This document shows, one piece after another, positions 36,201 to 44,177 of a DNA stretch of 64,000 nt. The notes under the pieces were generated by a model. It searched no databases. It worked only from the letters and a program-made list of their open reading frames with translations, and was not told the origin of the DNA. Within the stretch, counting starts at the first letter, position 1; every line of letters begins with the position of its first letter. The stretch comes from Cohnella fermenti (GTDB lineage Bacteria; Bacillota; Bacilli; Paenibacillales; Paenibacillaceae): positions 1 through 64,000 of the forward strand of contig NZ_SSOB01000036.1 in assembly GCF_004801405.1 (NCBI RefSeq), read 5' to 3'. The position numbers and the translations under genes are program-made.

Positions 36201-37829
36201 GACGATCTCCTCGCGAATCGCGTCGATCGGCGGGTTCGTCACTTGCGCGAACAACTGCTTGAAGTAGTTGAACAGACGCTGCGGGCGCTCCGAGAGCACC
36301 GCAAGCGGGGCATCGTAGCCCATCGAAGCGAGCGGCTCGGAGCCGCCTGCGGCCATCGGCTCAATGATCCGGCGAACGTCTTCGAACGAATAGCCGAATG
36401 CTTGCTGGCGCTTCTGAATCGTCTCGTGATCCAGAACCGGCAGCTCGGTCGCTTCCGGCAACTCGTCAAGATCGACCAGATGCTCGCTCAACCATTCGCG
36501 GTACGGATGCTCGGAGACGATCGCCTTCTTCAGCTCCTCGTCGGCGATGATCCGGCCCTGCTTCGTATCGACGAGCAGCATGCGTCCCGGACGGAGGCGG
36601 TCCTTCAGCACGATGTCCTCCGGCGGAAGCTCGATGACGCCGGCTTCGGAAGCCATGATGATCAGATCGTCCTTCGTCACGTAGTAGCGCGCCGGACGCA
36701 AGCCGTTGCGGTCCAGGATGGCGCCGATCTGGACGCCGTCGGTGAAGCCCATCGCCGCCGGGCCGTCCCAAGGTTCCATCATCGTGCTGTGATATTCGTA
36801 GAACGCCTTCTTGTCGTCGTCCATGTCGTTGTCGTTCTGCCAAGGCTCAGGCACCATCATCATCGCAACTTGCGCGAGCGGGCGTCCGGCCAGGTACAGG
36901 AACTCGAAGGTGTTGTCGAACTTGCCCGTGTCGGAGAGGTCGTGGTTGATGACCGGCTTGACCTTCTCGAGGTCCTCGCCGAACAACTCGGATTCAAACA
37001 GCGTCTGGCGGGCGTGCATCCAGTTCTCGTTGCCGCGCAGCGTATTGATCTCGCCGTTATGAATCATGTAGTTGAACGGATGCGCGCGCTCCCAGCTCGG
37101 GAACGTGTTCGTGGAGAAGCGGGAGTGAACGAGAGCCATCGCCGTGACGACTCGCGGGTCGTGAAGCTCCACGTAGAACTGGCCGACCTGCTCGGTCGTG
37201 AGCATCCCCTTGTAGATGATCTTCTTGCTCGACAAGCTCGTGAAGTAGAACGTCTCGCCGCCTTCGATGCCGGAATACCGGATCGCGCGCTCCGCTCTCT
37301 TGCGGATGACATACAGCTTGCGCTCGTACGCCATATCGTCCGCGAATCCCTCCGTGCGGGAGATGAACGCTTGGCGAACGAACGGCTTCACGCGCTTGGC
37401 GGAGATGCCGAGCATATCGTCGCGCGTGGCAACGGTGCGCCAGCCGATCACCGCCAGCCCCTCCTCCTCGACGATGGAAGCGAACAACTGCTCATGCTTC
37501 GTCCGCTCGGATTCGTTCTGCGTCAGGAAGATCATGCCGACCGCATAGCGGCCGGGCTCCGGCAAGGCGAAGCCGAGCTTCGCCGTCTCTTCGGCCAGGA
37601 AGTCGTGTGGAATCTGCAGCAGGATGCCGGCTCCGTCTCCGGAGTTCGGCTCGCTGCCTTGGCCGCCGCGATGCTCCATATTAATAAGTAGCGACAGGGC
37701 TTGCTCGATGATCTCGTGGGACTTGTTCCCCTTGATATGAGCGACGAAGCCCATTCCGCATGCGTCTTTCTCGTACTGCGGGTCGTAGAGTCCTTGCTTA
37801 GGGGGCAATCCGTTCACGTAAGAAGTCAT
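33222..37829 (-). CDS. gltB: Glutamate synthase large (alpha) subunit
   Basis: A 1535-residue enzyme making glutamate from 2-oxoglutarate and glutamine. The N-terminal Ntn amidotransferase domain has its nucleophile Cys at residue 24 in KDACGMGF, which implies removal of a short propeptide. The central and FMN domains follow, with LISPPPHHDIYSIEDL and GYDGGTGASP. The 3Fe-4S cysteines are in CIMMRVCQLDTCPVG, and the C-terminal GXGXG beta-helix domain is present. AAAGG precedes the ATG. No small subunit (gltD) is adjacent on either side. In B. subtilis the homologue is called gltA. Confidence 0.97.
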   Translation of the reverse strand: MTSYVNGLPPKQGLYDPQYEKDACGMGFVAHIKGNKSHEIIEQALSLLINMEHRGGQGSEPNSGDGAGILLQIPHDFLAEETAKLGFALPEPGRYAVGMIFLTQNESERTKHEQLFASIVEEEGLAVIGWRTVATRDDMLGISAKRVKPFVRQAFISRTEGFADDMAYERKLYVIRKRAERAIRYSGIEGGETFYFTSLSSKKIIYKGMLTTEQVGQFYVELHDPRVVTAMALVHSRFSTNTFPSWERAHPFNYMIHNGEINTLRGNENWMHARQTLFESELFGEDLEKVKPVINHDLSDTGKFDNTFEFLYLAGRPLAQVAMMMVPEPWQNDNDMDDDKKAFYEYHSTMMEPWDGPAAMGFTDGVQIGAILDRNGLRPARYYVTKDDLIIMASEAGVIELPPEDIVLKDRLRPGRMLLVDTKQGRIIADEELKKAIVSEHPYREWLSEHLVDLDELPEATELPVLDHETIQKRQQAFGYSFEDVRRIIEPMAAGGSEPLASMGYDAPLAVLSERPQRLFNYFKQLFAQVTNPPIDAIREEIVTSTFTTIGPERNLLNPEPESCRHIRLESPIVSNEDFAKLRHVHRPGFKSITLPIFFIAKDGEEGLREAIRMLCEAADRVIAKGHNILILSDRGVDEENAAIPSLLAVSALHHHLIRQGTRTKVSILLESGEPREVHHFALLLGYGVSAVNPYLAFETLDDLIRQGLLRNISHEKAVKNYLKAANKGVVKVLSKMGISTIQSYRGAQIFEAIGLKSDVIDQYFTWTPSRIGGVGLDVIAAETLKGHYRAFSTQEGAERELDSGGDYQWRKDGEDHLFNPKTIHTLQMATRSNDYNLYKKYSALVQGEYEEIRTLRSLLDFKLDQPPVPIEEVEPVESIFKRFKSGAMSFGSISKEAHEGLAIAMNRIGAKSNSGEGGEDPARFIPDENGDSRRSAIKQVASGRFGVTSHYLANAEEIQIKMAQGAKPGEGGQLMGRKVYPWVAEVRGTTPGVGLISPPPHHDIYSIEDLAELIHDLKNANRHARINVKLVSEVGVGTIAAGVAKARADVILVSGYDGGTGASPIGSIRHAGLPWELGLAETHQTLILNNLRDRVVVETDGKMMTGRDIAIAALLGAEEYGFSTAPLVVLGCIMMRVCQLDTCPVGVATQNPELRKKFMGDPQYVVNYMHFLAQELREIMAELGFRTIEEMVGRTDRLDTKKAISHFKKAAGVDLTDLLYMPELPEGSFRTNVKKQNHMLEESLDLLHLLAAAQPALESGARVEGTFPIKNINRVVGTIVGHEVTKRYGKAGLPADTINFRFVGTSGLSFGAFIPNGMTLTLEGDANDYVGKGLSGGKIVVHPSKKAIFKAEENIVAGNTAFYGATSGEAYVNGVAGERFAVRNSGANIVVEGVGDHGCEYMTGGHVVILGKTGRNFAAGMSGGVAYVIDWDRDFHKRCNFEMIGLEALEDEKEIAMVRGMIEKHVGYTGSKLGRRVLDEWEEFLPRFIKVIPKDYKRMLEQIAKVEAQGLSGDKALLAAFEANMRELARAGGN

Positions 37830-38247
37830 ATGAACGCAACCTTTCTGTAAGGAATGTGAGGGAGGGGGACTGCCGGCCTTCTCGTCGTCGTGGCGAGAGA
37901 GAGGCGGTCAGCGCTTCAAGCCTTGGCTGTGCAAAAAAACGTATGGGATAAACGGAGTCCTACACTCCGAGGGCTTGCCGAATTTCTTCAAATACGAACA
38001 ATGAGGTTGGCGCGACAAGGCGTTGCAACTATAATAAACATAACGGCTTGGCAGGTTTCCGGCGCGAAACTTCGACGATTGCCGCGTTTGACGGCCTTTC
38101 ATTCCGTTATATTTATATTTATTCATTTTATCGTGTTATTTATTGTAACACCACCTCATCAAGAATGGCAATTTAATATTTTTATGAACGTGATAAGCCA
38201 CATTGTTCATGAATGTTCGACAAAGACCGAATGGAGGAATGTATCCC
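37830..38247. other. Divergent intergenic region between gltB and the SGNH gene
   Basis: No gene is seen. A perfect 6-bp stem with a 5-base loop (CGGAGT 37953-37958 with ACTCCG 37964-37969) lies in the presumed gltB leader and is followed on the minus strand, after 13 bases, by a run of seven T. This is weakly attenuator-like. Clear promoter hexamers were not identified for either gene. Confidence 0.4.
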
Positions 38248-39606
38248 TTGAGAATGCCAACCGCCTTGTCGCTCGCCGTTATCGCCGGAGCGCTCGCCGT
38301 TATCGCCGGAGCGCTCGCCGCTTCTCCCGTCTCCGCAGGCGTGCCGGCGCCGACTGCCGGCACCAATTCCGAATCCGTACGATTGGCCGCCGCTCAAGCC
38401 GCAACGTCCGTCTCCGACACCTACCGCCTCGTCGTTCTCGGCGACTCCGTCAGCGTCGGCTACGAGCCCAACGTCACGAATTGGAACGACATCTACGGGT
38501 ATGGAGATCGCCTCTACGAGCAGGCGCTTCTGCACGGACGGTCCGAGATGAGCAATTATGCCATCGCCGGCCTCACTACCGAAGGCTTGATCAACCTGCT
38601 GCAAGGAGCCAAGGACAAGAAGAAGCTGACGATCTCGCAAATTCAAGATTTCAGCCAATATCCGGATGAACGGGTCGCTCAGCTCGCAAGCGATGTCGGC
38701 TCCCGAACGCCCGAGCTTAACGAATCGCTGAAGCAAGCCGATGCGGTGGCGCTGACGATCGGCGGCAACGACTTCCTCGACTACGTGAAGAACCTGCTGG
38801 AGGAGGACCCGAAGGACGCCATCGCGCAGCTTGACGCGGAGATCGACGGATTGTTGAATAATTATACAATTCAGGCGAAGCAAGCGGTCGAACTGCTCCA
38901 CGAGCTGGCTCCGAATGCCGTCATCAAGCTGACCGACCAATACTTGCCGATGCCCGTCCAATACGACGCCGACCTGTATGCGGATCTGATCGGGGTAACG
39001 GATAAACTCGCCGGCTTGCTCGACCAATTGGAGCAGGGGCTCGACGCGCAAGACGTCCCCCTCGACATCGTCCACATCCGTTCCCTGTTCGCAGGCAAGG
39101 AGATGTCGCTTACCCATATTTACTACGACAAGGACGTCCATCCGAACCAGACCGGCTACGCCGCCATCGCCCGGCAATTCTCCGACTCGCTCTGGCACTC
39201 GTACACTTCGATTCCGGCGGCGGACAAGACGAAGAACGGCACGGCGCTCGCTCCGGCGATCTATATTAACGGCAAGTCGCTCTCCACGCCCAATCAGCCG
39301 ATGCTGAAGAACAGCACAACCTTCCTGGCGCTGAGGGATGTCGCCGACGCGACCGGCGCGCTGGTCCAGTGGGACAGCAAGACGCAGACGGCTACGTTCA
39401 CCAAGGGAGCGAACAAGGTTGTCATCGCGATCGGCTCCAAGACGATGACGGTCAACGGCATCCAGAAGGAGCTGACGACGGCCGCTTATCTGCAGAAGGT
39501 AGGAAGCGAGCAGAAGACCTACGTTCCGCTCGCAGCCATCGCGACAGGGCTCCAATATCAAGTCGTCTACCGCTCCAAATTGAATACCGCATTCATTAAT
39601 TCGTAA
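38248..39606 (+). CDS. Secreted SGNH/GDSL hydrolase with copper-amine-oxidase-N-like domain
   Basis: A 452-residue exported hydrolase. TTG 38248 lies ten bases after GGAGG; ATG 38254 is the alternative. The signal peptide contains an exact internal duplication (VIAGALA twice). The SGNH core has VLGDSVSVGY (nucleophile Ser), IGGNDFLDY and DVHPNQTGY with the Asp/His pair. A C-terminal stretch (ALAPAIYINGKSL ... FLALRDVADATGA) matches the Cu_amine_oxidN1-like wall-associated module common in Paenibacillaceae. Likely esterase or deacylase at the cell surface; substrate unknown. Confidence 0.85.
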   Translation: MRMPTALSLAVIAGALAVIAGALAASPVSAGVPAPTAGTNSESVRLAAAQAATSVSDTYRLVVLGDSVSVGYEPNVTNWNDIYGYGDRLYEQALLHGRSEMSNYAIAGLTTEGLINLLQGAKDKKKLTISQIQDFSQYPDERVAQLASDVGSRTPELNESLKQADAVALTIGGNDFLDYVKNLLEEDPKDAIAQLDAEIDGLLNNYTIQAKQAVELLHELAPNAVIKLTDQYLPMPVQYDADLYADLIGVTDKLAGLLDQLEQGLDAQDVPLDIVHIRSLFAGKEMSLTHIYYDKDVHPNQTGYAAIARQFSDSLWHSYTSIPAADKTKNGTALAPAIYINGKSLSTPNQPMLKNSTTFLALRDVADATGALVQWDSKTQTATFTKGANKVVIAIGSKTMTVNGIQKELTTAAYLQKVGSEQKTYVPLAAIATGLQYQVVYRSKLNTAFINS

Positions 39607-39658
39607 TATCGGCTTTCGCCGGCCCGTTTATCCGATGCGACCCGATGCAATGCGCTTT

Positions 39659-39674
39659 ATATCATTTTTCACAT
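39659..39674 (+). repeat. Remnant of the 52-bp hairpin element
   Basis: ATATCA-TTTT-TCACAT followed by TGGTCGGCT resembles unit 1 of the complete arrays. A degenerate unit (ATGTGATTTAATACGA) starts at 39763, exactly 104 bases (two steps of 52) downstream. Confidence 0.5.
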
Positions 39675-39825
39675 TGGTCGGCTCGTCCGTCGCCTCGTTC
39701 CCGTTCGTTCGTCGGCTCGAATTCGTCTCGTCGGCACGGACTCCGGATAATTGGCGTGTTTTATGTGATTTAATACGAAAATTAACCTCCGCTAATGGCA
39801 CATCTCCCTCTCCAACTGCCCCTTC

Positions 39826-40124
39826 GGAGCGGCGATGGGCGTGGGAGGGACCGAGATGAGTTGCCATTACTCAAGTGCGGGCGTATGAGCTGGCATGGTG
39901 GGGGCAGATGAGTAACCACGACTCAAATGGAGTGGCGATGGGCGTGGGAGGGACCGAGATGAGTTGCCATTACTCAAGTGCGGGCGTATGAGCTGGCATG
40001 GTGGGGGCAGATGAGTAACCACGACTCAAATGGAGTGGCGATGGGCGTGCGGAGGGACCGAGATGAGTCGCCATTACTCAAGTGCGGGCGTATGAGCTGG
40101 CATGGTGGGGGCAGATGAGTAACT
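39826..40124 (+). repeat. 104-bp tandem repeat with 52-bp sub-period, locus 2
   Basis: Three copies related to 4851-5085. The word GATGAG recurs at 39855, 39907, 39958, 40010, 40062 and 40114, steps of 52, 51, 52, 52 and 52 bases. The inverted pair TTACTCA/TGAGTAA is kept in all copies. The 19-codon frame seen at locus 1 is interrupted here by a TGA after ten codons, so conservation is at the DNA or RNA level. Confidence 0.85.
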
Positions 40125-40180
40125 CCACTAACTCTGCCCACCCAGCCTCTTCACAGCAGGTTTTTACAGCCACGAAGACT

Positions 40181-40421
40181 GTGTACGGAAAATTTTCATT
40201 ACAGGGATGACAACGATCCCTGTTGTCACAGAGGTTAATACGAAAATACAGGTTTCCCGCACCTCTCTCTCCCACCGCCTCTTCGGAGCCCCGTTACACG
40301 GGTTTCTCCACTAACTCCGCTCCTGCTGCCCCTCCGCAATTGGCTTTTCATCACTGCCGATGGCCGCATACAGAAAATTTTCATGGCAGGGGGTGACAAC
40401 TGTCCTTGTTGTCATAGAGGT
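40181..40421 (+). repeat. Pair of direct repeats, each with a TGACAAC/GTTGTCA hairpin
   Basis: Two copies of about 50 bases (40181-40233 and 40370-40421) share GGAAAATTTTCAT or AGAAAATTTTCAT and then a perfect 7-bp stem TGACAAC-N7-GTTGTCA (40208-40228 and 40394-40414). The second copy abuts a hairpin-family remnant. Confidence 0.7.
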
Positions 40422-40482
40422 TTTTCGCATAGAATCGCCCATTCTGCCCATTATCGTGCTGCGCCAATGCGGTTTTTCGCAT
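40415..40482 (+). repeat. Two-unit remnant of the 52-bp hairpin element
   Basis: Units at 40415-40430 (half degenerate) and 40467-40482 (ATGCGG-TTTT-TCGCAT) are 52 bases apart. The interval between them matches interval 3 of the full arrays at 47.4 and 58.1 kb. Confidence 0.7.
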
Positions 40483-40554
40483 AAAATCCGGCAACCAGCT
40501 TGACTCGCCCCCTGCTCTGCACGCCGCTGCCCTGCTTCAGTTCAGTTCGTAAAC

Positions 40555-40590
40555 GAAGCCCCGAACCGTCGACTGACGATTCGGGGCTTC
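40555..40590 (-). terminator. Terminator of the Ig-like protein gene
   Basis: A perfect 11-base stem (GAAGCCCCGAA 40555-40565 with TTCGGGGCTTC 40580-40590) begins 17 bases past the stop on the minus strand and is followed by GTTTACG, a short T tract. Confidence 0.75.
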
Positions 40591-40606
40591 GCGTGCGGCT
40601 GTTATG

Positions 40607-43600
40607 TTAGACAACCGTGACGTATACTTTGAACTTCTTGCCGGCATAGGAGACCGTCAACGTCGTCTTGCCCTTCGCATAGGTCTTGATCAAGCCGTCC
40701 TTGGCCGTCGCAACCGACGTCTTGGACGAGGTCCAGGTGGCCAGCTTCGAGACATCCGATTCGGACTGGTCCATGAACGTCGCGGTCGCCGTCACCTGAA
40801 GCGTGGCGCCCTTGGCGATCGTGATGTTGACATAGTTCGTCTCCAAGTATTTGAGCGTATCGACATCAACCGTCAGCTTGGCCGTCTTGCCCGCGTACTT
40901 GACGCTGATCGTCGCCTTGCCGTAGGCGACAGCCGTTACCTTGCCGTTCTTCACCGTCGCGACCTTCACGTTGCTCGACTTCCACTCCGCCGTCGAAGCG
41001 TCGGTGATCGTCTTCGTGTCGCCGTTGCTGAACACGATAACCGCATCCAATGATGAGGAATTCCCGCTCTTCAGCGACAGCGCGGCTTGCGACAGTTCGA
41101 TGCGGGAGATCTGGTCGACCTCGACGGAGATCGTCACCGTCTGCCCGCCGTAGGTGGCCGTAATCGTCGTCTTGCCCTTGGCGTAGCCGGTGATGAGCCC
41201 CTTCTTGACGTCGGCTACCGATGCTTTGCTCGACTTCCAGGTCGCCTTCGAGGTGACGTCCTGAGGAGCGCTGTTCTCGTCAACCGCAGCGGTCAGCGTA
41301 ATCTGCTCCGAATCGGATACGGACAGCGTGATCAGGCGGGTGCTCGGCGTCAGCTCGTCCATCAGCCCGACCTTGACCGTGTAGGTGACGGACAGATCGC
41401 CGTATTCCGCCACGACCGTCGTCGAACCTTCCTTCACGCCCGTAATGACCCCGTCCTTGACCGTAGCGATGTCTCCGTTCTTGGACGTCCATTCGGCATC
41501 CTTGCGAACATCCACTTCGCCGGTCGAGAACACCGCCGTCAGATCTGCGGTTACGTCCTTGTCGACATCGACGCGAATCGTCTTGTTCGTCGTCGTCAGC
41601 TTGGAAGGCATATCGACGTACACCGTGACGGTAGCCGTCTTGCCGCCGTAGCTGGCGCTGACGGTCGTCTTGCCCATCTTGTAAGGAGTGACCAAGCCGC
41701 CTTCCGCCGAAGCCGCATCCTCGTTGCTCGAGCTCCAGGTTGCCTTGCTCGTCACGTCGACAACGCTGCCGTTCGAGAAGGTCGCCTTCAGCGTCAGTTG
41801 CTTCGGCGAGTCGCCGGCGCTCATCGCGAGCTCGTCGGAGCCGATGTCGAGATACTTGGCGACTTCGACGTCGACCGCGATCTTCACCGACTTGCCGTTG
41901 TACGTCGCCGTAACGGTCGCGGAGCCGGAAGAAGCGCCGGTAATGACGCCATTCGAGACATACGCGACATCCGAGTTGCTCGAGGACCACGTCGCGAGGC
42001 TCGTCACGTCCGAGCTGCCTCCCGCCGCCAGCGTCGCCGTCAGCGTGATGCTCTTCGTTCCCGCGATATTCAAGTACACGTTCGTGCTGCTGGCCGTCAG
42101 AATCGAGGTCGCGTCGACCTCCACGGCGATGGTTGCCGTCTTCGAGCCGTAGGTGGCCGTCAGCGTCGCCGTTCCGGCCTTGTAGCCGGTGACCACCCCG
42201 TTCAGGATGTCCGCCACGCTCTCATTGCTGGACTTCCATTCCGCAATATCCGTAATGTCCTTCGTGCTGCCGTCCGCATAAGTAGCGGTGAGCGCGATCG
42301 TCTCCGTCTTGTTCAGGAGAAGCGATACCTGGGACTTGCTGAGCTCGATCCGGTTCGCGGTCGAGACGTAGACCGTCATCGTGACGCTCTTGCCGTTGTA
42401 GGTCGCGGTGATCGTGGCGGTCCCTGCAGCCACCGCCGTAATGAGACCGGCCTCCACCGTTGCGATGGAAGAATCGCTTGTCGTCCAGGTTGCGGACCCG
42501 CTGACGATCTTCTCCGCCGAATTGTCGGCATAGATTGCATTCGCGTCCGCCTGCTCCTGCTCGTTCGGCTCCAGGAAAATCTGGCTGGAGGACGTCGTCA
42601 GCTTGCTCGGCACGTCGACATACACCGTAACGTCGGCCGTCTTGCCGCCGTACGACACCGTGATCACGGCCGTGCCGGACTTCGTCGCCGTTACCTTCCC
42701 CTTAAGGGCGAAGGCGGCGCCTTCATTGTCGGAGGAATACGTCGCCGAGCTTGCCGCGTCGGCGGTCGTGCCGTCCGCATAAGTCGCCTTGACCGTCAAG
42801 GTCGAGCTGCCTCCGGACGACAGCGTCAGCTTCGTCGGCGAGACGTCCAGATACTTCGCCACGTCGACATCGACCGCAATCGTGACCGACTTGCCGTTGT
42901 ACGTCGCCGTGATGACGGCGGAGCCGGACTTGTTCGCCGTGATCTTGCCTTCGTCGACGGAAGCGATCGACGTATCGCTCGACTTCCAGGTCGCGCTGCT
43001 CGTCACGTCGGAGCTGCCGCCCGCCGCCAGCGTCGCCGTCAGCGTAAGCTGCTGCGTGCCCTTGACGGACAGGTACAGGCTGTCGTCGCTGACGCTCAGG
43101 ATCGACGTCTTGTCGACGTCCACGACGATCGCCGCGCTCTTCGTGCCGTACGTCGCCGTCAGCGTCGCCGTTCCGGCTCCGTACGCGCGAATCGTGCCGG
43201 CGACGACGTCTGCGACATCCGCGTCGCTGGACGACCATACGGCGCTCGTCGTCACGTCGGCCGTCGTGCCGTCGGAGTAGGTCGCCGTCAGCGTGATCGC
43301 CGGCGCGGTTCCTCCGAGCAGCATGGACACCTTGCTCTGGCTTGCTTCAAGCCGGCTGATGACCTCGACCTTCGTGTCGACGGTCACCGTCTTGCTGCCG
43401 TACGTCGCGGTAATCGTCGCCGTGCCCGCGCCGATCGCCGTCACGACGCCGTTCACCACCGTCGCAACGTTGTCGTTGGTCGACGACCAATCGGCATCCG
43501 CCGTCACGTTCGCCGTCGTGTTGTCGCTGTACGTCGCCGTCAGCTTGACCGTTGCCGTCTCTCCCTTGCGGAGATCCAGGCTCTGCGTATCCTTCGTAAG

Positions 43601-43963
43601 CGCCTTGACCTTCTTTGTGACGGTCACTTGCGCCGTCTGCGTGACGCCGTCGAAGGTGGCCGATACCGTAGCGGTACCGACCGACTTGGCCGTAATCGTT
43701 CCGTTGTAAATAGAAGCAATCGTGGAATCCGAGCTGCTCCAGGTCGAATAAACCGTCAGATTCTCCGTCGAATTGTCGCTGTACAGCCCGGTCGCCGTCA
43801 GCGAATACGAATCGCCGATCGACAGTGTGACCTCGTTCGTCGAGAGAATGATCTTCGACAGCGTGACAGTCGTCGCCCCGTAAGCCGAGGACGAGAATAC
43901 GACACTCAAGGCGATAGCCAGCATGAGCGCGATCCATTTGTTCGCTCTGTTCATCAACTTCAT
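40607..43963 (-). CDS. Secreted protein of about 13 bacterial Ig-like (Big_2) domains
   Basis: An 1118-residue protein with a signal peptide (WIALMLAIALSVVFSSSAYGA) followed by about 13 tandem domains of roughly 84 residues. Each has the Big_2 pattern TATY-SDG-T--VT--A-WSSS---VA-V--G-ITA---GTATITATYGGK. Domain openings show a block duplication: the order RLEAS, SILS, KYLD, KLTT (about residues 203-540) is repeated as RIELS, SILT, KYLD, KLTT (about 540-877). AGGAGG lies five bases before the ATG. No sorting signal, SLH domain or catalytic domain is visible, so it is probably a wall or matrix structural or adhesive protein. Confidence 0.85.
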   Translation of the reverse strand: MKLMNRANKWIALMLAIALSVVFSSSAYGATTVTLSKIILSTNEVTLSIGDSYSLTATGLYSDNSTENLTVYSTWSSSDSTIASIYNGTITAKSVGTATVSATFDGVTQTAQVTVTKKVKALTKDTQSLDLRKGETATVKLTATYSDNTTANVTADADWSSTNDNVATVVNGVVTAIGAGTATITATYGSKTVTVDTKVEVISRLEASQSKVSMLLGGTAPAITLTATYSDGTTADVTTSAVWSSSDADVADVVAGTIRAYGAGTATLTATYGTKSAAIVVDVDKTSILSVSDDSLYLSVKGTQQLTLTATLAAGGSSDVTSSATWKSSDTSIASVDEGKITANKSGSAVITATYNGKSVTIAVDVDVAKYLDVSPTKLTLSSGGSSTLTVKATYADGTTADAASSATYSSDNEGAAFALKGKVTATKSGTAVITVSYGGKTADVTVYVDVPSKLTTSSSQIFLEPNEQEQADANAIYADNSAEKIVSGSATWTTSDSSIATVEAGLITAVAAGTATITATYNGKSVTMTVYVSTANRIELSKSQVSLLLNKTETIALTATYADGSTKDITDIAEWKSSNESVADILNGVVTGYKAGTATLTATYGSKTATIAVEVDATSILTASSTNVYLNIAGTKSITLTATLAAGGSSDVTSLATWSSSNSDVAYVSNGVITGASSGSATVTATYNGKSVKIAVDVEVAKYLDIGSDELAMSAGDSPKQLTLKATFSNGSVVDVTSKATWSSSNEDAASAEGGLVTPYKMGKTTVSASYGGKTATVTVYVDMPSKLTTTNKTIRVDVDKDVTADLTAVFSTGEVDVRKDAEWTSKNGDIATVKDGVITGVKEGSTTVVAEYGDLSVTYTVKVGLMDELTPSTRLITLSVSDSEQITLTAAVDENSAPQDVTSKATWKSSKASVADVKKGLITGYAKGKTTITATYGGQTVTISVEVDQISRIELSQAALSLKSGNSSSLDAVIVFSNGDTKTITDASTAEWKSSNVKVATVKNGKVTAVAYGKATISVKYAGKTAKLTVDVDTLKYLETNYVNITIAKGATLQVTATATFMDQSESDVSKLATWTSSKTSVATAKDGLIKTYAKGKTTLTVSYAGKKFKVYVTVV

Positions 43964-44112
43964 TGAAGCCTCCTGGTCTCTTCCGGTGAATTTACCTCTA
44001 GCAGTTTATAACGGCTCATCCCCTCGGAAAATGAAGAAAAATACCGAATTATGAACAGATTCGGGACCATAGACCCAGTGTTGAGGCGGTTATATCCGCT
44101 GAGCGCAAACAA

Positions 44113-44144
44113 GCGCGCCGAGCGACTTCCGTCGCCTGGCGCGC
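44113..44144 (-). terminator. Terminator of the YhgE/Pip gene
   Basis: GCGCGCC (44113-44119) pairs with GGCGCGC (44138-44144), with an inner stem CGAC/GTCG, about 33 bases past the stop on the minus strand. TTGTTTG follows. Confidence 0.65.
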
Positions 44145-44177
44145 CCTGTGCATTCATGGCCGCTTCGTTGCCGTCCG

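Larger units (their letters stand above)
39607..40606. other. Repeat-packed intergenic kilobase
   Basis: No gene is supported here. It holds remnants of the 52-bp hairpin family (39659-39674, a degenerate unit at about 39763, and 40415-40482), the 104-bp tandem repeat (39826-40124) and a pair of roughly 50-base direct repeats with hairpins (40181-40233, 40370-40421). A terminator for the Ig-like gene lies at its right end. Confidence 0.7.

Noticed and set aside
34578..37691. 1037-codon open frame antisense to gltB
   Set aside because: A shadow of a long high-GC gene; the product is rich in Arg, Ala and Leu and matches no family pattern.
37830..38000. T-box or riboswitch in the gltB leader
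   Set aside because: Only one small hairpin and a T run are seen; no T-box sequence or known riboswitch core was recognised.
41087..43966. 959-codon open frame antisense to the Ig-like protein gene
   Set aside because: Shadow frame of a repetitive gene; no ribosome site and unnatural composition.
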